A stretch of 64,000 nucleotides of DNA. Source: an uncultured Rhodospirillaceae bacterium. Lineage in GTDB: Bacteria; Pseudomonadota; Alphaproteobacteria; Reyranellales; Reyranellaceae. The notes under the pieces are model-generated. The model did not search any database. It saw only the letters and a list, made by a program, of their open reading frames with translations, and was not told where the DNA came from. Numbering within the stretch: the stretch's first letter is position 1; each line of letters starts with the position of its first letter. Made by a program: the position numbers and the translations under genes. Below, piece by piece: positions 35,786 through 43,607 of this stretch. Where the stretch lies: NCBI GenBank assembly GCA_945952105.1, contig CAMFGZ010000020.1, positions 45,772 to 109,771 of the forward strand, read 5' to 3'.

Positions 35786-35866
35786 GGACCGCGGGTCTCC
35801 TGAGCGCGGGGGTTACCCCGCGCGAGACCGCTGATGATCATGAGGCGGGCCGGAGGCCCGCGGTCC
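35786..35866. repeat. Complex palindromic element downstream of the dehydratase
   Basis: Nested inverted repeats: GGACCGCGGG (35786-35795) with CCCGCGGTCC (35857-35866). Inside is a long hairpin, GGTCTC-ctga-GCGCGGGG-gtta-CCCCGCGC-GAGACC (35794-35829). An alternative hairpin GCGGGCC-gga-GGCCCGC (35845-35861) competes with the outer stem. No T-run follows on the reverse strand. It may end the dehydratase transcript or be a dispersed repeat. Confidence 0.65.
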
Positions 35867-35875
35867 GTTCGATGA

Positions 35876-37624
35876 CTAGTAAATCGACGGCTCCGCGACC
35901 GGCTTGCCGAACTCCGTCTCCAGGAAGTCGAAGTCGCAGCCTTCGTTGGCCTGCTTGATGTGCTTGGTGAACATCCAGCCATAGCCGCGCTCGTAACGCG
36001 GTTCGGGCTTCTTCCAGGCCGCCTTCCGCTTCGCCAGCTCCTCGTCGGAGACGTTCATGTCGATCGTGCGCTTGTCGACGTCGAGCGAGATCATGTCGCC
36101 GGTCTTCACCAGCGCGAGCGGTCCGCCGATATAGGACTCCGGCGAGACGTGCAGGATGCAGGCGCCGTAGCTGGTGCCGCTCATGCGGCTGTCGGAGAGG
36201 CGCACCATGTCGCGCACGCCCTGTTTCACCAGCTTGGTCGGGATCGGCAGCATGCCCCATTCCGGCATGCCCGGCCCACCCTGCGGCCCGGCATTGCGCA
36301 GGATCAGCACCGTGTCCTCGGTGACGTCGAGATCCTCACGGTCGATCGCGGCCTTCATCGACGGATAGTCGTCGAACACCAATGCCGGACCGGTGTGCTT
36401 CAGGAACTTCGGCGCACAGGCGCTGGGCTTGATGACGCAGCCGTCGGGCGCGAGGTTGCCCTTGAGCACCGCGAGCGCGCCCTCCTTGTAGATCGGATTG
36501 GCAACGGTACGGATCACGTCGTCATTGTAGATTTCCGCGCCCTTCACGTTCTCGCCCAGGGTCTTGCCGGTGACGGTGAGCGTGTCGAGATGCAGGTGAT
36601 CGCGGATCTGCTCGATCAGGCCCGGCAGCCCGCCGGCATAGAAGAAATCCTCCATCAGATACTTGTCGCCGCTCGGGCGGATGTTGGCGATCACCGGCAC
36701 CTTGCGGCTGGCGCGCTCGAAATCGTCGAGGCCGATCTTCTGGCCGGCGCGGCGCGCCAGCGCGATCAGGTGGATGATGGCGTTGGTCGAGCAGCCGACC
36801 GCCATCGCCACGGTGATGGCGTTGAGAAACGCCTCGTGCGTCAGGATCTTCTTCGGCGTCAGGTCTTCCCAGACCATGTCGACGATGCGCCGGCCGCATT
36901 CGGAGGCCATGCGGATATGGTTGGCATCGGCGGCGGGAATCGACGAAGCGCCGGGCAGCGACATGCCGAGCGTCTCGGCCATCGCCATCATCGTGGCGGC
37001 CGTGCCCATGGTCATGCAGGTGCCATAGCTACGCGCTATGCCGGCTTCGACATCGACCCAGTCTTTGTCCGAAATTTCGCCGGCGCGGCGCTCGTCCCAG
37101 TATTTCCAGGCATCGGAGCCCGAGCCCAGGGTCTTGCCCTTCCAGTTGCCGCGCAGCATCGGCCCGGCGGGAAGATAGATCGTCGGCAGGCCCATGCTGA
37201 TCGCGCCCAGCAGCAGCGCCGGCGTGGTCTTGTCGCAACCGCCCATCAGCACCACGCCATCCACGGGATGCCCGCGCAGAAGCTCCTCGGCGTCCATCGC
37301 CAGCAGGTTGCGGTAGAGCATGGTCGTCGGCTTCAGCAGGCTCTCCGACAGCGACAGCGCCGGCAGCTCGATCGGGAAGCCGCCGGCCTGCAGCACGCCG
37401 CGCTTCACGTCGTCGACGCGCGTCTTGAAGTGCATGTGGCAGGGCTGCGCATCGGACCAGGTGTTGAGGATGGCGATCACCGGCTTGCCGGCCCATTCCT
37501 CGGGCGCGTAGCCCATCTGCATCGCGCGCGAGCGATGGCCGAAGGCGCGCAGATCGTCGGGGGCGAACCAGCGCGCGCTGCGCAGCTGTTCGGGAGTCTT
37601 GTTCCTTGGCTTGCTGTCCGGCAT
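35876..37624 (-). CDS. IlvD/Edd family sugar-acid dehydratase (arabonate/xylonate type)
   Basis: A 582-residue iron-sulfur dehydratase. Fe-S cysteine regions are seen in MGGCDKTTPALLLG and SYGTCMTMGTAATM. The second domain has PSGDKYLMEDFFYAGG and the C-terminal DSRMSGTSYGACILHVSPE. The SDAQPCHMHFKTRVDDVKRGV and GYGWMF...HI segments match the L-arabonate/D-xylonate dehydratase branch rather than dihydroxy-acid dehydratase IlvD. The reaction removes water from an aldonic acid to give the 2-keto-3-deoxy acid. The ATG at 37624 has GGAGGA 8 bases upstream. No other pentose-pathway gene is adjacent. Confidence 0.88.
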   Translation of the reverse strand: MPDSKPRNKTPEQLRSARWFAPDDLRAFGHRSRAMQMGYAPEEWAGKPVIAILNTWSDAQPCHMHFKTRVDDVKRGVLQAGGFPIELPALSLSESLLKPTTMLYRNLLAMDAEELLRGHPVDGVVLMGGCDKTTPALLLGAISMGLPTIYLPAGPMLRGNWKGKTLGSGSDAWKYWDERRAGEISDKDWVDVEAGIARSYGTCMTMGTAATMMAMAETLGMSLPGASSIPAADANHIRMASECGRRIVDMVWEDLTPKKILTHEAFLNAITVAMAVGCSTNAIIHLIALARRAGQKIGLDDFERASRKVPVIANIRPSGDKYLMEDFFYAGGLPGLIEQIRDHLHLDTLTVTGKTLGENVKGAEIYNDDVIRTVANPIYKEGALAVLKGNLAPDGCVIKPSACAPKFLKHTGPALVFDDYPSMKAAIDREDLDVTEDTVLILRNAGPQGGPGMPEWGMLPIPTKLVKQGVRDMVRLSDSRMSGTSYGACILHVSPESYIGGPLALVKTGDMISLDVDKRTIDMNVSDEELAKRKAAWKKPEPRYERGYGWMFTKHIKQANEGCDFDFLETEFGKPVAEPSIY

Positions 37625-37670
37625 GGCTTGTTCCTCCGCGCCGGACGCGACCACATTCACGCCATCACGG

Positions 37671-38141
37671 TCAAGCCGCGCACGGCTGGATCGGCTTGCT
37701 CATATAGACCGTGACGCCGAGCGAAGAGGCCTCCTCGCGGTCGATGCGGTAACCGAAGGCGAGATAGAGCCGCACGTTCGCCTCGAACATCTTGTTCGTA
37801 TAGAGCCGTACCTCGGCATAGCCGAGTTCGCGCGCCAGTTGCTCGGCGTGCCTCAGCAGATGGCGACCGAGGCCGCGCCCCTGGAAGGCGGGCGCCACCG
37901 CCACGTTCTCGATCACCAGATGATCGCCCTTGTCGATCGTTTCGATGAGGGCCGCGAGGCCGCCGTCGAGAAAGGCGAGATCGATGCGGTGCTGGCGCAC
38001 CGCCTCGTCGTAGTCGGCCCGCATCGGCAACGGTTCGCGGCCGATCACGGGCACCCACTTGGAATAGGCTTCGCGCGTGAGCGTGCGAACGGCGGCGGCA
38101 TCGTCCGCCACCGCGCGCCGCAGCGCCGGTGTCTCGTCCAT
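37671..38141 (-). CDS. GNAT family N-acetyltransferase
   Basis: A 156-residue GNAT protein. The acetyl-CoA pyrophosphate loop is QGRGLGRHLLRHAE, preceded by the beta4 strand LVIENVAVAPAF and followed by VRLYTNKMFEANVRLYLAFGYR. The ATG at 38141 follows GGGAAGG-like sequence inside the argC end region; the longer upstream frame is antisense-like noise. It lies 11 bases downstream of argC, so it is probably in the same operon, but the substrate is not known. Confidence 0.88.
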   Translation of the reverse strand: MDETPALRRAVADDAAAVRTLTREAYSKWVPVIGREPLPMRADYDEAVRQHRIDLAFLDGGLAALIETIDKGDHLVIENVAVAPAFQGRGLGRHLLRHAEQLARELGYAEVRLYTNKMFEANVRLYLAFGYRIDREEASSLGVTVYMSKPIQPCAA

Positions 38142-38152
38142 GGGAAGGGACT

Positions 38153-39112
38153 TCAGCCGACCGCGAGGCCCGTCGTCTCGTCGACGCCGGTCTTGAGGTT
38201 GATGCACTGCACCGCCGCGCCCGACGCGCCCTTGCCGAGATTGTCGAGCGAGGCCACGGCGAGCACGTTGCCGTCGGCATCGTTGCCGTAGACCGCGAGC
38301 TCCATCGTGTTGGTGTCGATCAGACGGTCGGCCCGCAGGAACCGGTCGCGCTCCAGCCACGCGCGGTCGGCGAGCGGCCGCACGGGCACGAAGGTCTCGC
38401 CGGCATAGTAGTCGCTCAGCACCTGGTGCACGTCCCTGCCCGTCACCTGCTTGGTCGTGATGTCGCGCGTGATCGGCACGGTGATCAGCATGCCCTGGGC
38501 ATAGTGGCCGACCGACGGGACGAAGAGCGGCGCATGCGTGAGGCCGGAATACTTCTTCATTTCCGGCACGTGCTTGTGCGTCAGTTCGAGCCCGTAGAGG
38601 CCGAACGGCTCGACGCCGGGCTGCTCATGGACCGCGATCAGCTCCTTGCCGCCGCCGGTGTAGCCCGACACGCCGAACACGGCGGGCGTCGAATCGGCGC
38701 GCACGAGGCCGGCATCGATCAGCGGCCGCAGCAGCGCGATGGCGCCGGTCGGGTAGCAGCCGGGATTGCTGATCCGGTTGGAGGCGAGCAGCTTCTTGCG
38801 CTGGTCCTTGGCCAACTCAGGGAAGCCGTAGGTCCAGCCGTCGGCCACGCGATGCGCCGTCGAGGCGTCGATCACGACCGTGTCGCCGTCACCTATCGCC
38901 GCGACCAGCTCCTTGGCCGCCGCGTCGGGCAGGCAGAGCACTGTGATGTCGGATGCCCGGGCGATCTCGGCGCGCTTGCCCAGGTCCTTGCGGTCGGCCA
39001 TCGGCAGTTCGAGCAGCTCGATGTCCGCCCGGTCCTTGAGCCGGTCGAGGATCTGCAGCCCGGTGGTGCCGTGCTGGCCGTCGATGAAGATCTTGGTCTT
39101 GTTGCTGGTCAT
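38153..39112 (-). CDS. argC: N-acetyl-gamma-glutamyl-phosphate reductase (type 2 ArgC)
   Basis: A 319-residue enzyme of arginine biosynthesis. It reduces N-acetylglutamyl phosphate to the semialdehyde with NADPH. The dinucleotide-binding start is IFIDGQHGTTGLQIL, the active-site Cys lies in ISNPGCYPTG, and the catalytic His region is GLYGLELTHKHVPEM. The short length and DGQHGTTG start fit the type-2 ArgC found in alphaproteobacteria. The ATG at 39112 follows GAGAGAAG. The upstream in-frame extension to 39199 does not look like protein. Confidence 0.93.
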   Translation of the reverse strand: MTSNKTKIFIDGQHGTTGLQILDRLKDRADIELLELPMADRKDLGKRAEIARASDITVLCLPDAAAKELVAAIGDGDTVVIDASTAHRVADGWTYGFPELAKDQRKKLLASNRISNPGCYPTGAIALLRPLIDAGLVRADSTPAVFGVSGYTGGGKELIAVHEQPGVEPFGLYGLELTHKHVPEMKKYSGLTHAPLFVPSVGHYAQGMLITVPITRDITTKQVTGRDVHQVLSDYYAGETFVPVRPLADRAWLERDRFLRADRLIDTNTMELAVYGNDADGNVLAVASLDNLGKGASGAAVQCINLKTGVDETTGLAVG

Positions 39113-39511
39113 GTTCTTCTCTCTCAATGCTGGGCCTTGCTGGGATGGCCGACTGGAGAAGGAAGGATGGAAGCCGCTTCGTCTCTCCAGCGGCTTCACG
39201 ATACGACGCGTTTGTTACGCGCGCGTTCTCTTACCGCTTTTGCGAGCGGCGACGTCGCGACCGAAGGAGGGCGAGCGAAATCATGGTGCGGCGGATATTT
39301 CATCGGCGCGCCCCCATGTCAAGATGCCGTAAAGCGTCAGAAGTCGATTTCGCAGGAGGCGTGGCGGCCGCCCAAATCCTGCCTGTCCAGATCCAGGACG
39401 TGACGGTCGTGTTCGCTGAACGGACCCTCGGAAGATCGGCGCCAAGCCGGGCCAGCGAGGCCTTGAATCGGCCTTACCCAGGCAGGCAATGCATCTGGTA
39501 GCGCAGCCCAC
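39113..39511. other. 399-base intergenic region argC-marR
   Basis: Upstream of argC on the reverse strand. It includes a stretch of lower GC around 39200-39310 that could hold the argC promoter. The only gene candidate is a weak 62-codon frame at its left part (listed separately). I see no tRNA, attenuator or obvious repeat. Confidence 0.4.
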
Positions 39512-39525
39512 TTACGCGTCAGCAT
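39337..39525 (-). CDS. Possible 62-residue ORF overlapping the marR end
   Basis: ATG at 39525 overlaps the last 14 bases of marR. The product is Trp/Pro/Arg-rich (KWAALPDALPAWVRPIQGLAG) and ends CEIDF. A GAGAGAAAG sequence precedes the start. No family is recognised, no membrane span or motif is present, and composition is only weakly protein-like. It may be a chance frame or a decayed gene fragment. Confidence 0.25.
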   Translation of the reverse strand: MLTRKWAALPDALPAWVRPIQGLAGPAWRRSSEGPFSEHDRHVLDLDRQDLGGRHASCEIDF

Positions 39526-39973
39526 CTGTCTTTCTCTCGAGCTTCTTTCGCAATGCCACGAATACCCGGTGAACGACGTCCAGATCTCTGGCCGCAATTC
39601 CGTCCGCCAGTTCGCTCACCCATGGCGCTTGAAGGTCCATTGCCGACGTGAAAGCACGTTTGCCCTTGTCGGTTAGCACAACCAGCTGAGCGCGCTTGTG
39701 ATGAGGGTTTGCGGCGAAGGTCACGAGCCCATCGCGTTCCAGATCATTGATGATGCGCTGCACGTTCTGGCGATTTGCACCCAGATCGCGGGCGAGCCAC
39801 GCCACAGGCTGGGAGCGCTCGGCCGCGATGATTGCACCGAGCACTTGCCAACGCGCACTCGTCAACCCGAGCCGAGCGACGAGCCGATCGCCAGCGGTCA
39901 GCGCAAGGCTGTTGATCCTAAACAAGTCGAGCATCAGCTTCGTCAAGGCTTCACCGGAGGGAGTCCGCTTCAT
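39512..39973 (-). CDS. MarR family transcriptional regulator
   Basis: A 153-residue winged helix-turn-helix regulator. Recognition region: LTSARWQVLGAIIAAERSQPVAWLARDLGANRQNVQRIINDLERDGLV, then the wing ANPHHKRAQLVVLTDKGKR. MarR proteins usually repress divergent genes and release DNA on binding a small phenolic or other ligand. It is divergent from an ABM-domain gene and a palindrome lies between them. GC content is lower than in neighbouring operons, suggesting recent acquisition of the whole module (inference). Confidence 0.93.
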   Translation of the reverse strand: MKRTPSGEALTKLMLDLFRINSLALTAGDRLVARLGLTSARWQVLGAIIAAERSQPVAWLARDLGANRQNVQRIINDLERDGLVTFAANPHHKRAQLVVLTDKGKRAFTSAMDLQAPWVSELADGIAARDLDVVHRVFVALRKKLERKTDADA

Positions 39974-39998
39974 CTTACATTGGTTCCATGGATTGATG

Positions 39999-40042
39999 TT
40001 GACACTATGATGTCTATTATGATAACCTGATTGTCATCATAG
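39999..40042 (+). promoter_or_regulatory. Palindromic operator/promoter between marR and the ABM gene
   Basis: TTGACA (39999-40004) is a consensus -35 box for the rightward genes. Immediately after it CTATGATG (40005-40012) and CATCATAG (40035-40042) form an exact inverted repeat of 8 bp. An inner imperfect repeat ATGATAAC/GTCATCAT is also present. The AT-rich segment with TATTATGAT probably contains the -10 element. MarR binding here would block both directions. Confidence 0.6.
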
Positions 40043-40065
40043 CACCCAATAAGGAATAGTCTGTC

Positions 40066-40434
40066 ATGCCTATGCTTCGCCCCCTGGATCCCGCTTTCCC
40101 GATCGAGCAGCAGCTCAGTACGGAGGCTAGTCCGATCGTGCTCATCAACCTGTTCACCGTCGACAAGATCGACGAGCCTGCGCTCGTCACTGCGTGGGCA
40201 CACGATGCCGAGTTCATGAAGCTGCAGCCCGGCTTCATCTCGACTCAGCTTCACCGGGCGATCGGCGGCAGCTGCGCCTATCTGAACTATGCCATCTGGG
40301 AAACAACGGCTGCATTCCGCGCTGCCTTCAGCCACCCGGAATTCCAATCACGCCTTTCGGCTTATCCGTCGTCGGCGGTCGCCATGCCGCATCTGTTCCA
40401 GAAGATCGCGGTGCCGGGTATTTGCGTCGCGTGA
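40066..40434 (+). CDS. Antibiotic-biosynthesis-monooxygenase (ABM) domain protein
   Basis: A 122-residue ferredoxin-like alpha-beta barrel protein. The pattern VLINLFTVDKIDEPALVTAWAHDAEFMKLQPGF is the typical ABM beginning, followed by SAYLNYAIWE-like strands and the closing FRAAFSHPEFQSRL. ABM proteins include quinol monooxygenases, haem-degrading IsdG and many unknowns. AAGGAATAG precedes the ATG. It is divergent from marR and is probably its regulatory target. Confidence 0.82.
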   Translation: MPMLRPLDPAFPIEQQLSTEASPIVLINLFTVDKIDEPALVTAWAHDAEFMKLQPGFISTQLHRAIGGSCAYLNYAIWETTAAFRAAFSHPEFQSRLSAYPSSAVAMPHLFQKIAVPGICVA

Positions 40435-40458
40435 GGCGCAAGTGACGCGGAAGCGTTC

Positions 40459-40905
40459 ATGATCGGGATCATTCATCCGTTTGCCGGTGCTGTGGCCATT
40501 CTCACGATCGCCACCTTCTGGTTCTCAACGGCACTCAGCGAACTGTTCTGCTCTCAGACGACAATCATCGTCGTGAAGACGGCCATCCCGTGGGGTTTCC
40601 TGCTGCTGGTTCCGGCGATCGCCCTGGCGGGCGGGTCAGGCCTGACTCTAGCCAAGGGACGTCGCGGCAGCGTCATCGACAGCAAAATCAGACGCATGCC
40701 GCTGGTGGCCGTGAACGGCGTGCTCATTCTTATTCCATCGGCACTCTATCTCTCGTTCAAGGCTAACGCAGCCTCCTTCGACAGTGCGTTTTATGCGGTC
40801 CAGATACTGGAGCTTGTAGCGGGCGCGGCGAACATGATGCTGCTCGGGCTTAACATGCGCGACGGCCTGCAGATGAAGGGCCGGTTACGTCACAAGAAAA
40901 GGTGA
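40459..40905 (+). CDS. Four-span membrane protein of the MarR module
   Basis: A 148-residue hydrophobic protein with spans at about 5-25, 38-58, 80-100 and 112-132, and a basic tail (MKGRLRHKKR). It follows the ABM gene by 24 bases in the same direction, so both are probably under MarR control. I do not recognise a family. It could be a small exporter-like or quinone-interacting protein; the sequence does not decide. Confidence 0.7.
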   Translation: MIGIIHPFAGAVAILTIATFWFSTALSELFCSQTTIIVVKTAIPWGFLLLVPAIALAGGSGLTLAKGRRGSVIDSKIRRMPLVAVNGVLILIPSALYLSFKANAASFDSAFYAVQILELVAGAANMMLLGLNMRDGLQMKGRLRHKKR

Positions 40906-41045
40906 GCAGGGGCGCTGATTCTGAGAAAAGACGCGGCACTATGGCCTGCTTCGCGACCCATCGACCAAGAGCATTGTTGAAATTCAACCTGACTACGCTT
41001 GCCGGGACAGGCTAGATATTCGTGCAGACATCCGGGAGCCAGCCC

Positions 41046-41528
41046 ATGAGCCAGTCCGCCCATCCCCAAGGCCTCTCCATGCTGGAGAAGCGCCGGATCG
41101 AGGCCGAGATCCTGAAGGAGGTCTACGAGACCCTGAAAGCCAGCCACGGCACCGAGGTCGCGAAGAAGACCATCGAGGAGTCGGTGCGCCGGTCCGCCAT
41201 CGAGCAGGCCCGCCAGTTCGCCGCGTCGGTGCCCGGCGGCACGTCGCTCAAATCGTTCCAGGACATCCAGCATCTCTGGACCGCGGGCGGGTCGCTGGAG
41301 ATCGACGTCAAGGAACAGACCGCCGACACCTTCACCTTCAACGTCGTGCGCTGCCGGTATGCCGAGACCTACAAGGCGATGGGCCTGGGCGAGATCGGCG
41401 CCCTGCTCTCCTGCAACCGCGACGGCGCCTTCTGCGAGGGCTACGACCCGAAGCTCAAGCTCGAGCGCACGCAGACGATCATGCAGGGCGCCAGCCACTG
41501 CAATTTCAAATACACGTACGAGGGTTAG
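41046..41528 (+). CDS. L-2-amino-thiazoline-4-carboxylate hydrolase-like protein
   Basis: A 160-residue protein that resembles the ATC-hydrolase family: a helical N-terminal half (LEKRRIEAEILKEVYETLKASHG), then strands with RCRYAETYKAMGLGEIGALLSCNRDGAFCEGYDPKLKLERTQTIMQGASHCNF. The conserved Cys residues and the GASHC...F motif near the end are typical. In Pseudomonas this activity converts ATC to N-carbamoyl-cysteine in L-cysteine formation, but most family members are untested. CGGGAG lies 8 bases upstream of the ATG at 41046; the alternative GTG at 41022 is less convincing. Confidence 0.78.
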   Translation: MSQSAHPQGLSMLEKRRIEAEILKEVYETLKASHGTEVAKKTIEESVRRSAIEQARQFAASVPGGTSLKSFQDIQHLWTAGGSLEIDVKEQTADTFTFNVVRCRYAETYKAMGLGEIGALLSCNRDGAFCEGYDPKLKLERTQTIMQGASHCNFKYTYEG

Positions 41529-41533
41529 TATTT

Positions 41534-41619
41534 GTCATCCTGAGCGAAGCGAAGGATCTCACGCCAGCTACGCAGTACTTCGGTCGTTCCGCTAGGTCCT
41601 TCGCTGCGGTCAGGACGAC
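41534..41619. repeat. Imperfect inverted repeat between convergent genes
   Basis: GTCATCCTGAGCGAAGCGAAGGAT (41534-41557) pairs imperfectly with the complement of GTCCTTCGCTGCGGTCAGGACGAC (41596-41619). It lies exactly between two converging genes and probably works as a bidirectional terminator. Its GTCATCCnGAGCG...GCGAnGGA core is shared with the repeats at 48083 and 49036. Confidence 0.65.
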
Positions 41620-41642
41620 AGTGACGCGACCTTTCGACCTGC

Positions 41643-43049
41643 TCAGTTCAAGAACTCCGCCACCACGATATGGCCGTCCCTGGCGGGCCAGGTCCGGGTC
41701 GGGATGGTTTCGTTGTTGAACACCGCCATCACGGTGCGCGTCGGGGCGGCGTCGAAGGTGAGGCGGCCCGTCGAGGCGCCGGGGACGCCGTCGTTGATGC
41801 CGGGCGGCACCTTGCCGTCGAGCGTGAACTTGTCGCGACCGACGCCGAAATAGCCGCGTGGTCGGCTCATGATCGTGACCGCGCCGGCGCCCTCGTCGGC
41901 CTTGGCGAAGGGCTGCGGCCTGAGATGCACCACGTCGCTCGAGCGCAGGAACGGCGAGCGATAGGTGTGCGTCGTCGGCATCCCCTGCATGTGCAGCACG
42001 AATTCGTAGTGGGCGTCGGCGCGACCGACGAACGGGCCCCAGACGCCGTCCTCGCCGGTGGTCTTGCGGTGCAGCGCCACCGCGCTCTTGCGCTCGCCGG
42101 TCTTCGGGTCGACCTCGAAGATCTCGACCTCGGCGCCGGCGGCCGCGATGTTGGTGTAGCCGCCCTCGGCCATGCCGGTGACCCGGCCGTTCAGGATCGG
42201 CAGCGGCTCCTGGGCGATGAACATGCTGGCCGGCGGCTTGCCGGTGATGTGCTCGAACATGGCGGCGAAGGCCAGCTTGTTGAACGCCACCTCGCGATGG
42301 TCGAGCCCGTCGAGGACGACGTTGCGCGCACCGCGCAGCTCGGACGCATCGTAGCTCACGCCGGTCGGCTTGCCGGGCGCGCCGATGAAGCGGCCGTCGG
42401 GCTGCGAGTATTTGTCGTTCCTGTCGGACCGGATCGCCATCAGCTCGACGCCGGGAACCAGATCGTCGGCGCCGGCATTGAGGCCCTTCAGGAACGGGAA
42501 GGCGCCGTTGAACTCGCTGCCGGGCAGCAGGGACTCGGAGATCACGATGCCCTTGTTGGGCGTGCCGCACAGGACCGCGTGACTCACCAGATCGGCACCG
42601 CCGTTCTTCAGCATCGAGCGGATGGCATTGCCGCCGCGCGACGAGCCGACCAGCGCGACCTTGCGCCGGCGCGTTGCCTTCAGCACCTGGATGACGAAGG
42701 AGGTCAGCTCCTTCATCTGGTCCTCGGCGGAGGAGCGGTAGGGCTGCGGTTTGGAATCGTCGCTGCGCGCGTTCGGATAGACGAAGTCGATCGCGAACAG
42801 CTGGTTGCGCTTGTAGCCGTTGGCCTCGAAGCGCCACAGGTTGTTGATCCAGAGCGCGCTGGAATCGCCGTTACCGTGCACGAACACGACCGGCGGCGGG
42901 CTGGCCTCGGCCGCGGGCTGCGGCCGTCGCGGAACCGGCTGGGCCAGGACGAGCGTCGGCCACAGCACGGCGGCCCCGCCGAGCAGCGCGCGGCGGGTCG
43001 GGCCGTTCCTCGAGGACCTGTGGCCCCTGCTCATCACTCCCCCAGACAT
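41643..43049 (-). CDS. Exported lipase-like alpha/beta-hydrolase
   Basis: A 468-residue protein. The signal region PTRRALLGGAAVLWPTLVLA has a twin-arginine motif. The hydrolase domain begins VVFVHGNGDSSALWINNLW (oxyanion). The nucleophile elbow is VGSSRGGNAIRSM (G-S-S-R-G). An extra C-terminal domain follows that resembles beta-sandwich binding domains (AGAEVEIFEVDPKTGERKS, GEDGVWGPFVGRADAHYEF). It probably acts on esters or polyesters outside the cytoplasm. The start could be ATG 43049 or 43034; both have G-rich ribosome sites. Divergent from ogt. Confidence 0.8.
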   Translation of the reverse strand: MSGGVMSRGHRSSRNGPTRRALLGGAAVLWPTLVLAQPVPRRPQPAAEASPPPVVFVHGNGDSSALWINNLWRFEANGYKRNQLFAIDFVYPNARSDDSKPQPYRSSAEDQMKELTSFVIQVLKATRRRKVALVGSSRGGNAIRSMLKNGGADLVSHAVLCGTPNKGIVISESLLPGSEFNGAFPFLKGLNAGADDLVPGVELMAIRSDRNDKYSQPDGRFIGAPGKPTGVSYDASELRGARNVVLDGLDHREVAFNKLAFAAMFEHITGKPPASMFIAQEPLPILNGRVTGMAEGGYTNIAAAGAEVEIFEVDPKTGERKSAVALHRKTTGEDGVWGPFVGRADAHYEFVLHMQGMPTTHTYRSPFLRSSDVVHLRPQPFAKADEGAGAVTIMSRPRGYFGVGRDKFTLDGKVPPGINDGVPGASTGRLTFDAAPTRTVMAVFNNETIPTRTWPARDGHIVVAEFLN

Positions 43050-43096
43050 TCTTCCCCATGTTGGCAAAAGCCGGACGCGGACGCTACGCTTGCCAT

Positions 43097-43561
43097 ATGT
43101 CCATTTGTTACGTCGACAGTCCCGTCGGCCGGTTGGCTCTCGAAGCGGATCACGACGCCGTGACCTCGGTGCGATGGGCCGGCGACGGCGAAAGCGCACG
43201 CGACACTTCGTCGACGCCGGTGCTCAGGGAGGCGATACACCAGCTCGAGCGGTATTTCGCGGGCAGGCTCAAGCGCTTCGACCTGCCGCTCGCCGCGCGC
43301 GGCACCGACTTCCAGAAGAGCGTCTGGAAGATGATGTGCGAAATTCCCTTTGGCGGTACCGCGACCTATGGCGGCATGGCGATCGCGCTGGGCTCCGGGC
43401 CGCGCGCCGTCGGCATGGCCTGCGGACGCAATCCCATCCCGATCATCGTGCCCTGTCATCGTGTCCTGGGCAGCGGTGGCAAGGAAGGCGGCTTCTCCGG
43501 CGGCAAGGGCCTGCCCACCAAGCGCCAGTTGCTGGCGATCGAGGGCGTCGTGCTTCTTTAA
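43097..43561 (+). CDS. ogt: Methylated-DNA-[protein]-cysteine S-methyltransferase
   Basis: A 154-residue DNA repair protein that removes methyl groups from O6-methylguanine by suicide transfer to a Cys. The active site is IIVPCHRVLG (Cys at about 120). The N-terminal part is short, MSICYVDSPVGRLALEADHDAVTSVRW. Helix-turn-helix: TDFQKSVWKMMCEIPFGGTATYGGMA. The product is the Ogt type, not the longer Ada type. It is followed 46 bases later by hemD-mic60. Confidence 0.95.
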   Translation: MSICYVDSPVGRLALEADHDAVTSVRWAGDGESARDTSSTPVLREAIHQLERYFAGRLKRFDLPLAARGTDFQKSVWKMMCEIPFGGTATYGGMAIALGSGPRAVGMACGRNPIPIIVPCHRVLGSGGKEGGFSGGKGLPTKRQLLAIEGVVLL

Positions 43562-43607
43562 TTTCTCTGTCGTTGCGTCCGCGGGACGCCCCGGCTACGG
43601 AGGCGTG

